A DNA stretch of 64,000 bases from positions 1-64,000 of the forward strand of contig JASJCL010000033.1 in the NCBI GenBank assembly GCA_030066015.1, given 5' to 3'. The stretch comes from Desulfosarcinaceae bacterium. Lineage in GTDB: Bacteria > Desulfobacterota > Desulfobacteria > Desulfobacterales > Desulfosarcinaceae. The translations under genes were made by a program, and so were the position numbers. The notes under the pieces were generated by a model. That model saw nothing but the letters and a program-made list of their open reading frames with translations. It did not search any database and had not been told where the DNA came from. Positions 1 to 8,295 of this stretch are shown one piece after another (within the stretch, counting starts at the first letter, position 1; the number at the start of each line of letters is the position of its first letter).

Positions 1-3000
1 GCGACCTCGGGTGCGGGGGCCGGTCGATCGGCAGCATCAGTGGCATACGCGGTGTTCAGGGTAATCCGGGGCAGGTGCACGGTTCGATGGATCCTCGACG
101 CCGTCGCCTGTGCAAGTGGCGTTGCCTTTCCGGGGACGATCCTGGCGATCTCTTCGGTCGACGACGCGGCCGGCATGGGCGGCAGGATCGCTTCGGGTTC
201 CGGTTCGGAGCCACTATCCGGCTCGGGCGAGGATGCTCCGTCGGTGGGATCCGGCGCGGTTGGCGGATTGGGATCGGTGGTCCCCGATGTCACCGGGACG
301 GTGTCGTGGTCGTCTGCCGGATCGGTGCCGTTGATCGGCGTCACGATGATGGTAAAGGATTCGCTGGCCGTCGTCGTGCCGTCGGTCACGCTGACCGAGA
401 TGGTGACCGGCCCACCGCTGCGGCCGGTGGCCGGTATCGCTTCGATGGTCCAACTGCCGCCACCCAGGTCGACCAAGTTCAGGTTGGCGTCCGGGATCAG
501 CGTGGTGTCACTGCTGGCGACGCTGACGGCGAGGCCGGTGGGGGCGGTTTCGATGTCGCTGACGGTGAAGACCAGGGCGCCCGTTGTGCCGCCCACGGCA
601 ATCGTCTGATTGGCGATCGCACTGATCGTCGGGGCGTCGTTGATGGCGGTGATGGTGATCTGGATGGTGTCGGTATCCTGCTGGGCGCCACCAGCGCCAG
701 CATGGCCGCCATCGTCGGTTTGGATCACCAGCGTGTCGACCGAAGGGCCGGTCAGGTTCAGATTGCCGGTGTAGATCAGGGACGCCAAGGTGGCGTTGAT
801 GTCGGTAACCGTCCCTTGGATCGTCAGATCGCTGGTTCCATCGGCGCCGGCGCTGATCGTGGCGCTGCCCGCCAGCCGCACCGCCAGCGTACCATTGGTG
901 ACCGTCAGCCGGGTGGTCAGATCGCCGCTGGCGGCGTCACTGTCGCTGATGGAGATGCCGGCAATGGCGGTCGGGGTGTCTTCGATGACCGTGAGCGTGC
1001 CAGGAACCGTGTTTACCGGCGCGTCGTTCTGGGCCGTAATCGTCAGACTGACGGTCACGGTATTCGACGTGGCGCCGTGAAGATCGTCGATGGTGTAGGT
1101 GAAGCTATCGGAGAAGTTCTCACTGCCGTCGTGATGGTAGTCAACGGTGCCGTCGCCGTTGATCACCAATGCCCCATGAGCCGGTGCGGAGACAATGGCG
1201 ATGGCGGTCGCGTCGAGGCCATCGTCGGTGTCCGTGTCGTTGGCGATCGGATTCAAGGTGCTGTTGGCGCCTTCGGCCAGGGTGAAACTGTCATCCACCG
1301 CCGTCGGTGTGTCGTTGACGCCGGTGTTGGTGATGGTGACCGTTGTGCTGTTCGAATCGCTGCTGCCGTCGTTGGCCACATAGGTGAAGGTGTCCGTCGC
1401 CGTTTCGCCCTGGGCCAGATAATCAAAGCCGCCGTTGGGGTCATAGGAGAGGCTGCCGTCGGCGTTGAGCCTGACCAGAGCGCCCGAGGCCAGCACTATT
1501 GGCGATCCCACATCGGCAGCGTTGCCGTTGATCGCCACTACGGTCAGGGGGTCGCCGTCCCTATCGGTATCGTTGGCCAGCACACCGGAGAGCGCCGAAA
1601 TGGCCAGCGGGGTGTCTTCGTCGGTGACATAGCCCTGGTAGACAGGGGTCGCGGAAGCGCCTTCCGAACCGCCAAGGACGCCGTCGTTGCCATTTCCGGA
1701 ACGGTCGACGATGCTGCCGGTGCCGGCCTCATCCAGACGCCAATACCCCGCCAGACCGGCTTCGGCACCGGTCAACAGGCTGTGCATATGGGCCTGAATT
1801 TCCCCCTGGGTGCGGGTGGTGTTCCACACCCGGACCTCGTCGATCTCTCCCTGAAAGCGCTGATCGGTGGCATTTTCGCGGCCGCCGATGGAAACATCGT
1901 TGTACATGGTGTAGACGTCGCCCATGGGGCCGGGCTGATTATGGGTGTCCACCAAGGTGCCATTGACGTAGGTACGGATCTCGCCGGCGACACCGTCGAA
2001 GGTCACGGCCACGTGGCTCCACTCACCCGGCGTGACGAAGTGGCCGGTGTTGTGCCAGCTCCAGGTGTCCGTATTCTCGGCGATGGCATACTTGATCTCA
2101 CCGGTATCGGCGGTGATCCCCATCTCATATTCCCCCTCCTTGTTGAAGATGAGCTGGCTACCGGTGCCGCCGCCGTTGTGATTGATCCAGGCCTCCATGG
2201 TGACATGGTTGGTCATCTGCAGAGCGGCATCGTCCGCAATCCGGACCACATCATTCCCGTCGAAGGAGAGATGAACGCCGTCGGGCCTGGCGATGGGGAG
2301 GTCATTGGCGCCGCTGATGGTGATGGTTACGGTTGCCGTGTCCGTACCGCCGTTGCTGTCGTCAACTGTGTAGGAGAAGGTGTCGGTGGCAATTTGTCCG
2401 GCAGTTAGATGCTCGAACTGACCGTTGGGATCGTAAGCAAAGCTGCCATCGGCATTGAGCGTCAGCCGCGCACCGGAAGCGAGGATCACCTGTGTTCCGA
2501 TGGTTGCGGCGCTGCCGTTCAACTCGGTCACGCTGAGGCCATCGCCGTTGGCATCCTCGTCATTGACCAGCAGGCCCGTGGCCGCCGTTACGGCGAGGGT
2601 GCCGTTCTCGCCAACGGCGTAATCCTGTATACCGGCCGCGTACAGATCCAGGATCGCAGCGGCACTGAGCTGACTGCCGATGATGGCGACCTCGTCGATC
2701 CGTCCGGTGAAGAATTGATCCACCGGCGTGATCTGTAGATCGTCGCTGGTCTGGGTACCGCCGCCGATGGCGATGGGGTCAAAGTTACCGATGTCGCCCG
2801 AGGTGGCACCCGTACCGCCGGCATAACCATCGGTATCCACAAGCGCGCCATCGAGGTAGAGGGCCATGCCGCCGGCGCCGAAGGAGAAGGCCACGTGGTG
2901 CCATTGACCGGCCGTCACAGCGGCCGGGGAGGTGACGAAGTACGAGGCCGAATCGCTCTGAAAGCGGGTCTCCAGGCGTCCGCTGGCGGTGAGGTAGATG

Positions 3001-6000
3001 CTGAGGTGGCCGCCGGTGTCGTTGCCCTGAGAGTCCTTGGAAAACAGATGCTGCAGGTCGCCGGTGGCCGCCGTGTCGGCGTTGAACCAGAGCTGGATGG
3101 TGCCATTGTCCAGCAGGTAGTCGTTGGCATGGGAAATGGCGACATATTCGCTGCTGGCGGCGTCGAAGTAGACAGTGGTGTCACTGTCGCCGGTGATGGC
3201 CCCGGCTTGCCCCAACGTCCCGCCGGTGTAGGTGCCGGCGTTGCCGCTGGTACCGATATCTGCCGCCGACCCTGCGCCATCGCCCAGACGCCAGTAGCTG
3301 AGCGGGTTCAGGGCCAGCAGTGCGGCCGAATAGGCGCCCGGATCGTCGGTCGCCACCGGTGCCGTGTTCCCAGGGACATCGTTGGCCCCGTTGATGGTGA
3401 TGGTCACCCGCTGGGTGGTGCCGTCGGCGGTGGTCACGAGGAACAGATCGGTGAGGCTGTTTCCGGCATCCAAGCCCTGAATGGCCGCCTGGCTGTTGTC
3501 GGCCAGGTATGTCCAGGCGCCGGCGGCGTCAATGGTCAGCGAACCGTATGATCCGACAATGGTTTCGGCGCTGAAAGCAGACTCGCCGGCATCGGGATCG
3601 GCGACGGTGAGATTGCCGCTGTCGCTGATATTGCCGCCCAGGACACCCACATCCTCGGTCACGGCGCCGGTGTCGTCACCGCTTACACTCGGACCTACAT
3701 TGTCCGGCACGATGGAGATGGCATAGACGCGTTCGCCCTCGGCAACGTCGAAATTGACCTGGCTGCCGTCAAAGACCATCTCGGCGGTGGCGACGGTGCT
3801 GCCGGCCTCTGGCTCCGACTCGGTGACCTTGAGGACGAAGATGTCGCTGGTGGAGGTGCTCAGTGGGGCAGGCGGATCGCCGACGGAGTTGTCGTCAGCG
3901 TTCAGCGTGACGAGGATATCACCGGGGTCCAGGGTCAGCCCCCCGATTAGGGTGGATTTTTCGATCAGATCCAGGCCACGGATATAGCTCGAACTGGCCT
4001 GGTTTATGCCGATATCATCGCCATCGATCAAAATCTGAGAAGTGCCCGCGGCAGCCACCTGACCGACATCTGTTGGCGTGAAATGGTAGATGTGATTGGG
4101 GGTGTTCAGTCCCGATCCAGTCTGCTCCGAGAAGAGAAAACTTCCCACTGGCAACAGGGTATTGCCCACGTAGGTGTCCTGCTCGACCAGGGAGATGGCA
4201 TTGAGGTTGCTGATGGCACCACCGCCAGGATAGGGCACGCCGTTGATCAGCATATGGAACGTGCCGGACGTATAGTCGCCGGCGACATCCGGCCGGAAGG
4301 CCAGAAGGTCATTCATGTGCACGGTGGTTTGAACGCCGGTCTCGTAATGGGCGGCCAAAATGGTTTCGTCCTGATTGAAAGAGACCAGCACGTCACCGAC
4401 CCGCAGATTGAACTGGTTGGCACCGCTGCCGAAGGTCAGGTCACGGCTGACGAAATGCAGGGCGCCGGGATCGGTGGCATCGGTAGTAAAGGCATCGAAA
4501 TCGATGGCCGAGGAGAATTCGCCACGGGTGGTGGTGCCCAGGGTGAGCCCAGGCTCACCGAACTGAAGCACCTCACCCTCCCGCCAGCCGCCGGGCAGTC
4601 CGTTGGCACCGGTGACCGAATCCTGGTCCCCGGAAATCCACAAAGTATTTGCGGCATCGATGACCTGGATACCAAACACCTTTTCGTAGAAGCTGGATGT
4701 GGTGTCGGTCACGCGGACCGTGATGGTGTGGCTGCTGTTCGATTCGTAGTCCAACAGTGCACTATTGACGACGGTGATGAGGCCCGAATTGAGATCGATG
4801 GCAAAGCGTCCGCCCGCATCGTCGGTCAGCGTGTACGTCAATGTATCGCCATCGGGATCGGAGCCGGTTACTATGCCGACGGCCGTTCCATTGACGGCAT
4901 TTTCGTAGACCTCGAAGTTCAGTACCGGGGTGCTAGGGGCGAAGCCGGTACCGGTCACATGCATGAGGTTCAGATTGTTGCCGCTGACGGTGTCGGTCAC
5001 CACACCGGGCCCGGAAAGATCGCTGAAGGTCCAATTGGCAATCAGGCCCGGTTCGCTATTGGTCAGCGTCTGCCTGTAATGGTCCGCGATTTCGCCGACT
5101 GTGCGAACATCATTGAAGATCCGCAGGTCATACATAGTCCCCGAAAACACATCGATGGTGTTGTAGCCGCCCAAGACCGAGTCCTGGTCCTGTCCCACCA
5201 CCAGCTCGCCGGTAGCCGTGATGGCCTGCCCCGTCTGATAACCGGTAAAGGACTCGACCTGCTGACCGTCAACGTAAAAAACGACCGCGCCATTGGTGGC
5301 ATCCCAGGTGACGCCCACATGGTGGCTGTTGCCGTCGAACAGCTGCGTATATTGGCTGGCGGTGCTCTGGTAAGGCGCACCTGGGGAATGGACGAGGAAC
5401 CAAATGGACCCGTCGTTTTTAATGAACAACGCCAGTTCTTCGTCATTGGTGCCATCAGCGTAGGAGAGGAGCGGTGCATTGTCGGTTGCCGGGGCGATCA
5501 TCGAGAAGGTGGCCTCGATGGTCACTGTGGTCAGCCCGCCGAGCAGGCTGGCGCCATCATCGGCGACAAGTCCCGCATCGTTACCGCCGTCGGTGTTCAA
5601 GCTCAAGCCGCCGATGACCGTGGACGTTGCCTGCAGGTCATTGGGTGCCGCCAGCAGATGCGACCAGTTCGAGGCAACCGTATGGTCGATGGTGGTTCGG
5701 GTTGTCACTTCGCCGGCCATAAATTCCAACTGCCAGTTTCCACCAATAAGCGGACTTCCGGTGAGATCGTTCGATGCGGATACGTCCGTGCCAGTTAAGG
5801 TAGCGATATTCTTCAATAGCCCCTGTCCGAGGCTATCGGCGGCGATATTACACCCGTAGAAAAGAAGGTCCCCCGAATCGGTCAGGGCATCGCCCCAGGT
5901 AGCGACACTCTGTTCATCCTGTGCCAAGCGTGAACTGTTCAGCCATGTGCCGCCTAGGGCGATTCGGCCCTCCGATCCGTGGGTGACGACATGCAGGGCC

Positions 6001-6596
6001 GAGAGATCCGATCGCTCGGCCAGGATCGCACTGACCTGCTCAATGCCATCACGGCTGGAATCCAACACCACCACCTCGATGGTCCGGTTTCCGTCGCCGT
6101 TTTCCAGACCCGCGATCAGTTGCTCATAATCGGCGACATTGTCGTTGATCAGGACCAGCTCACGGACGGCCTCGACGGGTGCATCCGTGCAGGTGGATCG
6201 CGCAACCGCCGTCGCATCACCAGAATCGACGCCGCCGGTCGCATCAAGGGCCGCACTGGGGGCCGTTGCGGCATTCGGTAGCGGCGATAGGTCCGCCGTG
6301 TGAAAGGTGTCGTTATTAATATGGATAGCCGGCGCCGCGGTCAGCAGGTCGATGGTGCCGGCAGATGCAGCCGGACGTTTAGCACTGGCGTCCGCCTGGG
6401 CCGCTTTTTCGATGGCGGGAAGGACGGCAGTCTGGTCCAGCCCTTTGTCGGCGGATGCTGGTTCGTCGGCAGCTGGTCCATCGATACCGGCGCCCCAGGT
6501 ACCCGAGAGCAGCAGCCGGGGCTCCAGCGGTTCGATGCAGACCCCTGCCCGCAATCGATCCTGATTTTTTGGTCGCTTCTCTTGTTTAAGTCCCAC
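1..6596 (-). CDS. Giant LamG/cadherin-like surface adhesin, DUF4347 type (C-terminus beyond left edge)
   Basis: One open frame runs from a GTG at 6596 to the window edge, giving about 2,198 residues without a stop. The N-terminus carries LEPRLLLSG (about residues 23-31), a motif common at the start of large DUF4347 exoproteins. A DUF4347 domain follows at about 142-292, with VVTHGSEG and LLFYGCNIA. Three LamG-type concanavalin-like domains lie near 320-510, 1090-1310 and 1440-1640. Between and after them are cadherin-like/VCBS repeats rich in NDxDxDGD and DTFTYT motifs. The last visible ~100 residues are a Pro/Ser/Glu-rich linker. The protein is probably secreted and surface-attached, binding calcium and glycans; the secretion signal would be beyond the edge. 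The start is uncertain: an in-frame stop precedes the GTG by four codons and no strong ribosome site is seen. A longer ATG frame at 6679 lies in another frame and does not continue. Confidence 0.85.
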   Translation of the reverse strand, partial: MGLKQEKRPKNQDRLRAGVCIEPLEPRLLLSGTWGAGIDGPAADEPASADKGLDQTAVLPAIEKAAQADASAKRPAASAGTIDLLTAAPAIHINNDTFHTADLSPLPNAATAPSAALDATGGVDSGDATAVARSTCTDAPVEAVRELVLINDNVADYEQLIAGLENGDGNRTIEVVVLDSSRDGIEQVSAILAERSDLSALHVVTHGSEGRIALGGTWLNSSRLAQDEQSVATWGDALTDSGDLLFYGCNIAADSLGQGLLKNIATLTGTDVSASNDLTGSPLIGGNWQLEFMAGEVTTRTTIDHTVASNWSHLLAAPNDLQATSTVIGGLSLNTDGGNDAGLVADDGASLLGGLTTVTIEATFSMIAPATDNAPLLSYADGTNDEELALFIKNDGSIWFLVHSPGAPYQSTASQYTQLFDGNSHHVGVTWDATNGAVVFYVDGQQVESFTGYQTGQAITATGELVVGQDQDSVLGGYNTIDVFSGTMYDLRIFNDVRTVGEIADHYRQTLTNSEPGLIANWTFSDLSGPGVVTDTVSGNNLNLMHVTGTGFAPSTPVLNFEVYENAVNGTAVGIVTGSDPDGDTLTYTLTDDAGGRFAIDLNSGLITVVNSALLDYESNSSHTITVRVTDTTSSFYEKVFGIQVIDAANTLWISGDQDSVTGANGLPGGWREGEVLQFGEPGLTLGTTTRGEFSSAIDFDAFTTDATDPGALHFVSRDLTFGSGANQFNLRVGDVLVSFNQDETILAAHYETGVQTTVHMNDLLAFRPDVAGDYTSGTFHMLINGVPYPGGGAISNLNAISLVEQDTYVGNTLLPVGSFLFSEQTGSGLNTPNHIYHFTPTDVGQVAAAGTSQILIDGDDIGINQASSSYIRGLDLIEKSTLIGGLTLDPGDILVTLNADDNSVGDPPAPLSTSTSDIFVLKVTESEPEAGSTVATAEMVFDGSQVNFDVAEGERVYAISIVPDNVGPSVSGDDTGAVTEDVGVLGGNISDSGNLTVADPDAGESAFSAETIVGSYGSLTIDAAGAWTYLADNSQAAIQGLDAGNSLTDLFLVTTADGTTQRVTITINGANDVPGNTAPVATDDPGAYSAALLALNPLSYWRLGDGAGSAADIGTSGNAGTYTGGTLGQAGAITGDSDTTVYFDAASSEYVAISHANDYLLDNGTIQLWFNADTAATGDLQHLFSKDSQGNDTGGHLSIYLTASGRLETRFQSDSASYFVTSPAAVTAGQWHHVAFSFGAGGMALYLDGALVDTDGYAGGTGATSGDIGNFDPIAIGGGTQTSDDLQITPVDQFFTGRIDEVAIIGSQLSAAAILDLYAAGIQDYAVGENGTLAVTAATGLLVNDEDANGDGLSVTELNGSAATIGTQVILASGARLTLNADGSFAYDPNGQFEHLTAGQIATDTFSYTVDDSNGGTDTATVTITISGANDLPIARPDGVHLSFDGNDVVRIADDAALQMTNHVTMEAWINHNGGGTGSQLIFNKEGEYEMGITADTGEIKYAIAENTDTWSWHNTGHFVTPGEWSHVAVTFDGVAGEIRTYVNGTLVDTHNQPGPMGDVYTMYNDVSIGGRENATDQRFQGEIDEVRVWNTTRTQGEIQAHMHSLLTGAEAGLAGYWRLDEAGTGSIVDRSGNGNDGVLGGSEGASATPVYQGYVTDEDTPLAISALSGVLANDTDRDGDPLTVVAINGNAADVGSPIVLASGALVRLNADGSLSYDPNGGFDYLAQGETATDTFTYVANDGSSDSNSTTVTITNTGVNDTPTAVDDSFTLAEGANSTLNPIANDTDTDDGLDATAIAIVSAPAHGALVINGDGTVDYHHDGSENFSDSFTYTIDDLHGATSNTVTVSLTITAQNDAPVNTVPGTLTVIEDTPTAIAGISISDSDAASGDLTTRLTVTNGTLAVRLAGSATISAGADGTSDLTIQGTVTDINATLASLIYTGNLNLTGPSVDTLVIQTDDGGHAGAGGAQQDTDTIQITITAINDAPTISAIANQTIAVGGTTGALVFTVSDIETAPTGLAVSVASSDTTLIPDANLNLVDLGGGSWTIEAIPATGRSGGPVTISVSVTDGTTTASESFTIIVTPINGTDPADDHDTVPVTSGTTDPNPPTAPDPTDGASSPEPDSGSEPEPEAILPPMPAASSTEEIARIVPGKATPLAQATASRIHRTVHLPRITLNTAYATDAADRPAPAPEV

Positions 6597-7109
6597 GGTA
6601 GACCATTATTGCCGGTGTAGAATCGCTCCCCGGCCCGCCAGATTTCATTCAAATTATTTACATTGAGCTCTGAATCCATGTCGGCACATAGTGTCTCAAT
6701 CTTGAGGCGGTAAGCGGTTACAATCGTTACAGGATAGGTTGCTGAGCCACCCCAAAAACGGTCTCACCATTCTTGATGTCGTGGAAAGCCCCCCGGACCC
6801 GTAAAGGTCAAATCCCCGTAACGCCTTCGCCCACCAACGCTGCTGCAGAATCACTTTCAGCGGTGATCCTGTGAATATCGGACAGGACACCCTTCCTGAG
6901 CACAAACCCGACCCCGTCGGGGGCCCCAGTTAGTGCCGGCGGTCGTATCACCCCGGATGACGCCACGCTTGGAAGGATGGGGTTCGGGTGCGATCTGAGG
7001 TTCAGGTCGTTGACGGCGAGATCATGGAAATGACGGGATGAGCAATTGGAGCGAAGGCGGAATGACGCTCCTGGTTGGACGTGGCGGCGCAGGTGAGGAA
7101 TGGTGCAGC
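6597..7109. other. Intergenic region upstream of the adhesin, no gene seen
   Basis: About 510 bases between the adhesin start and the orphan terminator. I see no convincing coding frame, tRNA or repeat. It is presumably the promoter region of the adhesin. Its base composition is like the GC-rich chromosome, not like the AT-rich segment that begins near 7200. Confidence 0.4.
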
Positions 7110-7147
7110 AAAAAAAGCCCGGAGAGACGCACTCTCTGAGCCCCGGG
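7110..7147 (-). terminator. Rho-independent terminator, probably the original tRNA-Asn terminator
   Basis: On the minus strand a GC-rich stem with the inner pair AGAGA/TCTCT and outer CCCGG/CCGGG is followed by seven T residues. No minus-strand gene lies directly upstream now. It sits four bases beyond a 12-bp copy of the tRNA-Asn 3' end (7152-7163). The simplest reading is that it once terminated tRNA-Asn before the 7164-10622 segment was inserted. Confidence 0.7.
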
Positions 7148-7151
7148 ATGT

Positions 7152-7163
7152 CTGGCTCCTCGG
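7152..7163 (-). repeat. Candidate attachment-site copy of the tRNA-Asn 3' end
   Basis: CTGGCTCCTCGG on the plus strand is identical to 10622-10633, the 3' acceptor end plus CCA and one flanking base of tRNA-Asn. It forms the outer boundary of the AT-rich rdh segment and lies directly before an orphan terminator. Twelve bases alone could be chance, but the position exactly at a tRNA 3' end, the composition shift and the terminator all agree with a site-specific insertion scar. Confidence 0.6.
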
Positions 7164-7243
7164 TTCATCCACTCGGTGAACCAAACGTCAGGAACAGGGA
7201 CTGAGAAATCCTGTTCGCCTCAAAAAAGTTTGACATTTAGTCC

Positions 7244-7288
7244 TTGACAAATATAGCTTGCTATGTAATTTTACATAGCAAGCTATAT
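7244..7288 (+). promoter_or_regulatory. Promoter with overlapping MarR operator of the rdh cluster
   Basis: TTGACA at 7244-7249 and TAATTT at 7266-7271 (16-bp spacing) form a plausible sigma-70 promoter. A perfect 18-bp inverted repeat, ATATAGCTTGCTATGTAA (7251-7268) and its complement (7271-7288), covers the spacer and -10. Each arm holds its own palindrome, ATAGC-TT-GCTAT (centre 7258.5) and ATAGC-AA-GCTAT (centre 7280.5), 22 bp apart, about two helical turns. This is the layout expected for two MarR dimers binding one face of DNA. The first gene downstream encodes a MarR protein, so autoregulation with ligand-released repression is the likely mode. Confidence 0.7.
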
Positions 7289-7335
7289 AAAATTAACGGC
7301 ATAAGTTCAACAATGACCTAGAAGGAGGAACAAAA

Positions 7336-7776
7336 ATCAACCAATTAGAAGGAAAATCAAATGGCTATGCGCTACAGTATACATCACGATTAGCAAAGAT
7401 CGTCCTTCAGGAAAGGATCAATCGCTACAAGGTGGCCGTTGGTCAATTCCCGATACTAGTTCATTTATGGGAAGAACAAGGCCTCACCCAGAAATCACTT
7501 TGCGATCTTATCCGGGTCGAGCAACCTACAATTGCGAATACATTGAAACGGATGGAGCGAGATGGATTGATTAAGCGGATGCCGGATAAAAACGACAAAC
7601 GGCATCGTCGAATTTACCTGACAAAAAGGGCATTAGAAATTGAAGAGGCGCTCCAGAATGAATCGAGGGATGTAAATCAGATTATCGTAAACGGGATGAA
7701 TGAAACTGAACAGAAAGAATTTAGACGTTTAATTGAGATGATATCCTCAAACCTTGAACATGAGCTGTCAAAGTAG
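7336..7776 (+). CDS. MarR-family transcriptional regulator of the rdh cluster
   Basis: A winged-helix MarR protein of 146 aa if translation starts at ATC 7336. It has helix 1 (GYALQYTSRLAKIVLQER), the HTH (LTQKSLCDLIRVEQPTIANT), the wing (MPDKNDKRHRRIYLT) and a C-terminal dimer helix. Between the in-frame stop at 7294 and GTG 7432 there is no ATG, GTG or TTG. A perfect AAGGAGG site lies seven bases before ATC 7336. Starting at GTG 7432 would give 114 aa and remove the dimerisation helix, so I prefer a rare ATC start or a base error. A two-codon reading frame (ATG ACC TAG, 7313) ends at the ribosome site. MarR proteins often control rdh genes; this one probably senses an organohalide or a related phenol. 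Confidence 0.8.
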   Translation: MNQLEGKSNGYALQYTSRLAKIVLQERINRYKVAVGQFPILVHLWEEQGLTQKSLCDLIRVEQPTIANTLKRMERDGLIKRMPDKNDKRHRRIYLTKRALEIEEALQNESRDVNQIIVNGMNETEQKEFRRLIEMISSNLEHELSK

Positions 7777-7906
7777 TGTTCGGCTGAAAAGTCGCTATCA
7801 CGTGAATTTCCTATAACCTGTCGATGTGCTCTTTTTCGGTCTTCGAACCATGCTTTGATAGCGTTTCATGCCTGTAAAAGGCCTATCAAAAAAGATGGGA
7901 GACGCT

Positions 7907-8269
7907 ATGATAGAGAAAGATACCTCGAAACCAAAAATCCACAGTGCCACTACGTATAAATTGTATGTCATCTCCTGTATCATTGCATCTTCAGGTTTCA
8001 TTTTAATGTTGAAGTTCCCTGAAATGCATTCGCTTGAACCTGGGATTGACCCGCTATCATTAAAAGTTTATGGCCTTTCGATAAAATATTGGAAGGTGGT
8101 TCATATTCTGTCCTCACTCGTTTTTTTAATGCTTTCCGCACTACATATATACTTTAATCGAGACTGGATAAAAAAAGTTGGGTCAAAAAAGCTTAACCTT
8201 AATGTCACTATTGGGCTTTTGTTTGGGATTATAATAATCTTTGCCGGATTATTTGCCCCTTCGGCTTAA
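7907..8269 (+). CDS. DUF4405-like three-helix membrane protein, possible electron-transfer partner of RdhA
   Basis: A 120-aa inner-membrane protein starting at ATG 7907 behind GGGAGA. Three hydrophobic segments are at about residues 20-38, 64-86 and 98-116. Segment 2 contains two histidines 14 residues apart (WKVVHILSS... SALHIYF), which resembles the DUF4405 family and could ligate haem b. It occupies the place where RdhB, the short membrane anchor, is normally found, but I see no similarity to classical RdhB. It may anchor RdhA or pass electrons from menaquinol to the cytochrome downstream. It lies 26 bases before rdhA and is probably cotranscribed. The family call comes from motif memory and the electron-transfer role is inference. 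Confidence 0.65.
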   Translation: MIEKDTSKPKIHSATTYKLYVISCIIASSGFILMLKFPEMHSLEPGIDPLSLKVYGLSIKYWKVVHILSSLVFLMLSALHIYFNRDWIKKVGSKKLNLNVTIGLLFGIIIIFAGLFAPSA

Positions 8270-8295
8270 CACAGTACGGTAAAGGGAGGGACAAG

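Noticed and set aside
75-2408. Long plus-strand open frame (777 codons) and a similar one at 4083-5798
   Set aside because: They are antisense to the adhesin. Their composition (Gly/Arg/Asp/Val runs) is the reflection of the repeat-rich minus-strand gene and no domain is recognisable.
7117-7200. Possible riboswitch (for example c-di-GMP type) on the minus strand before the adhesin
   Set aside because: The hairpins do not match a riboswitch core I know. The terminator and tRNA-Asn 3' fragment explain the structure better.
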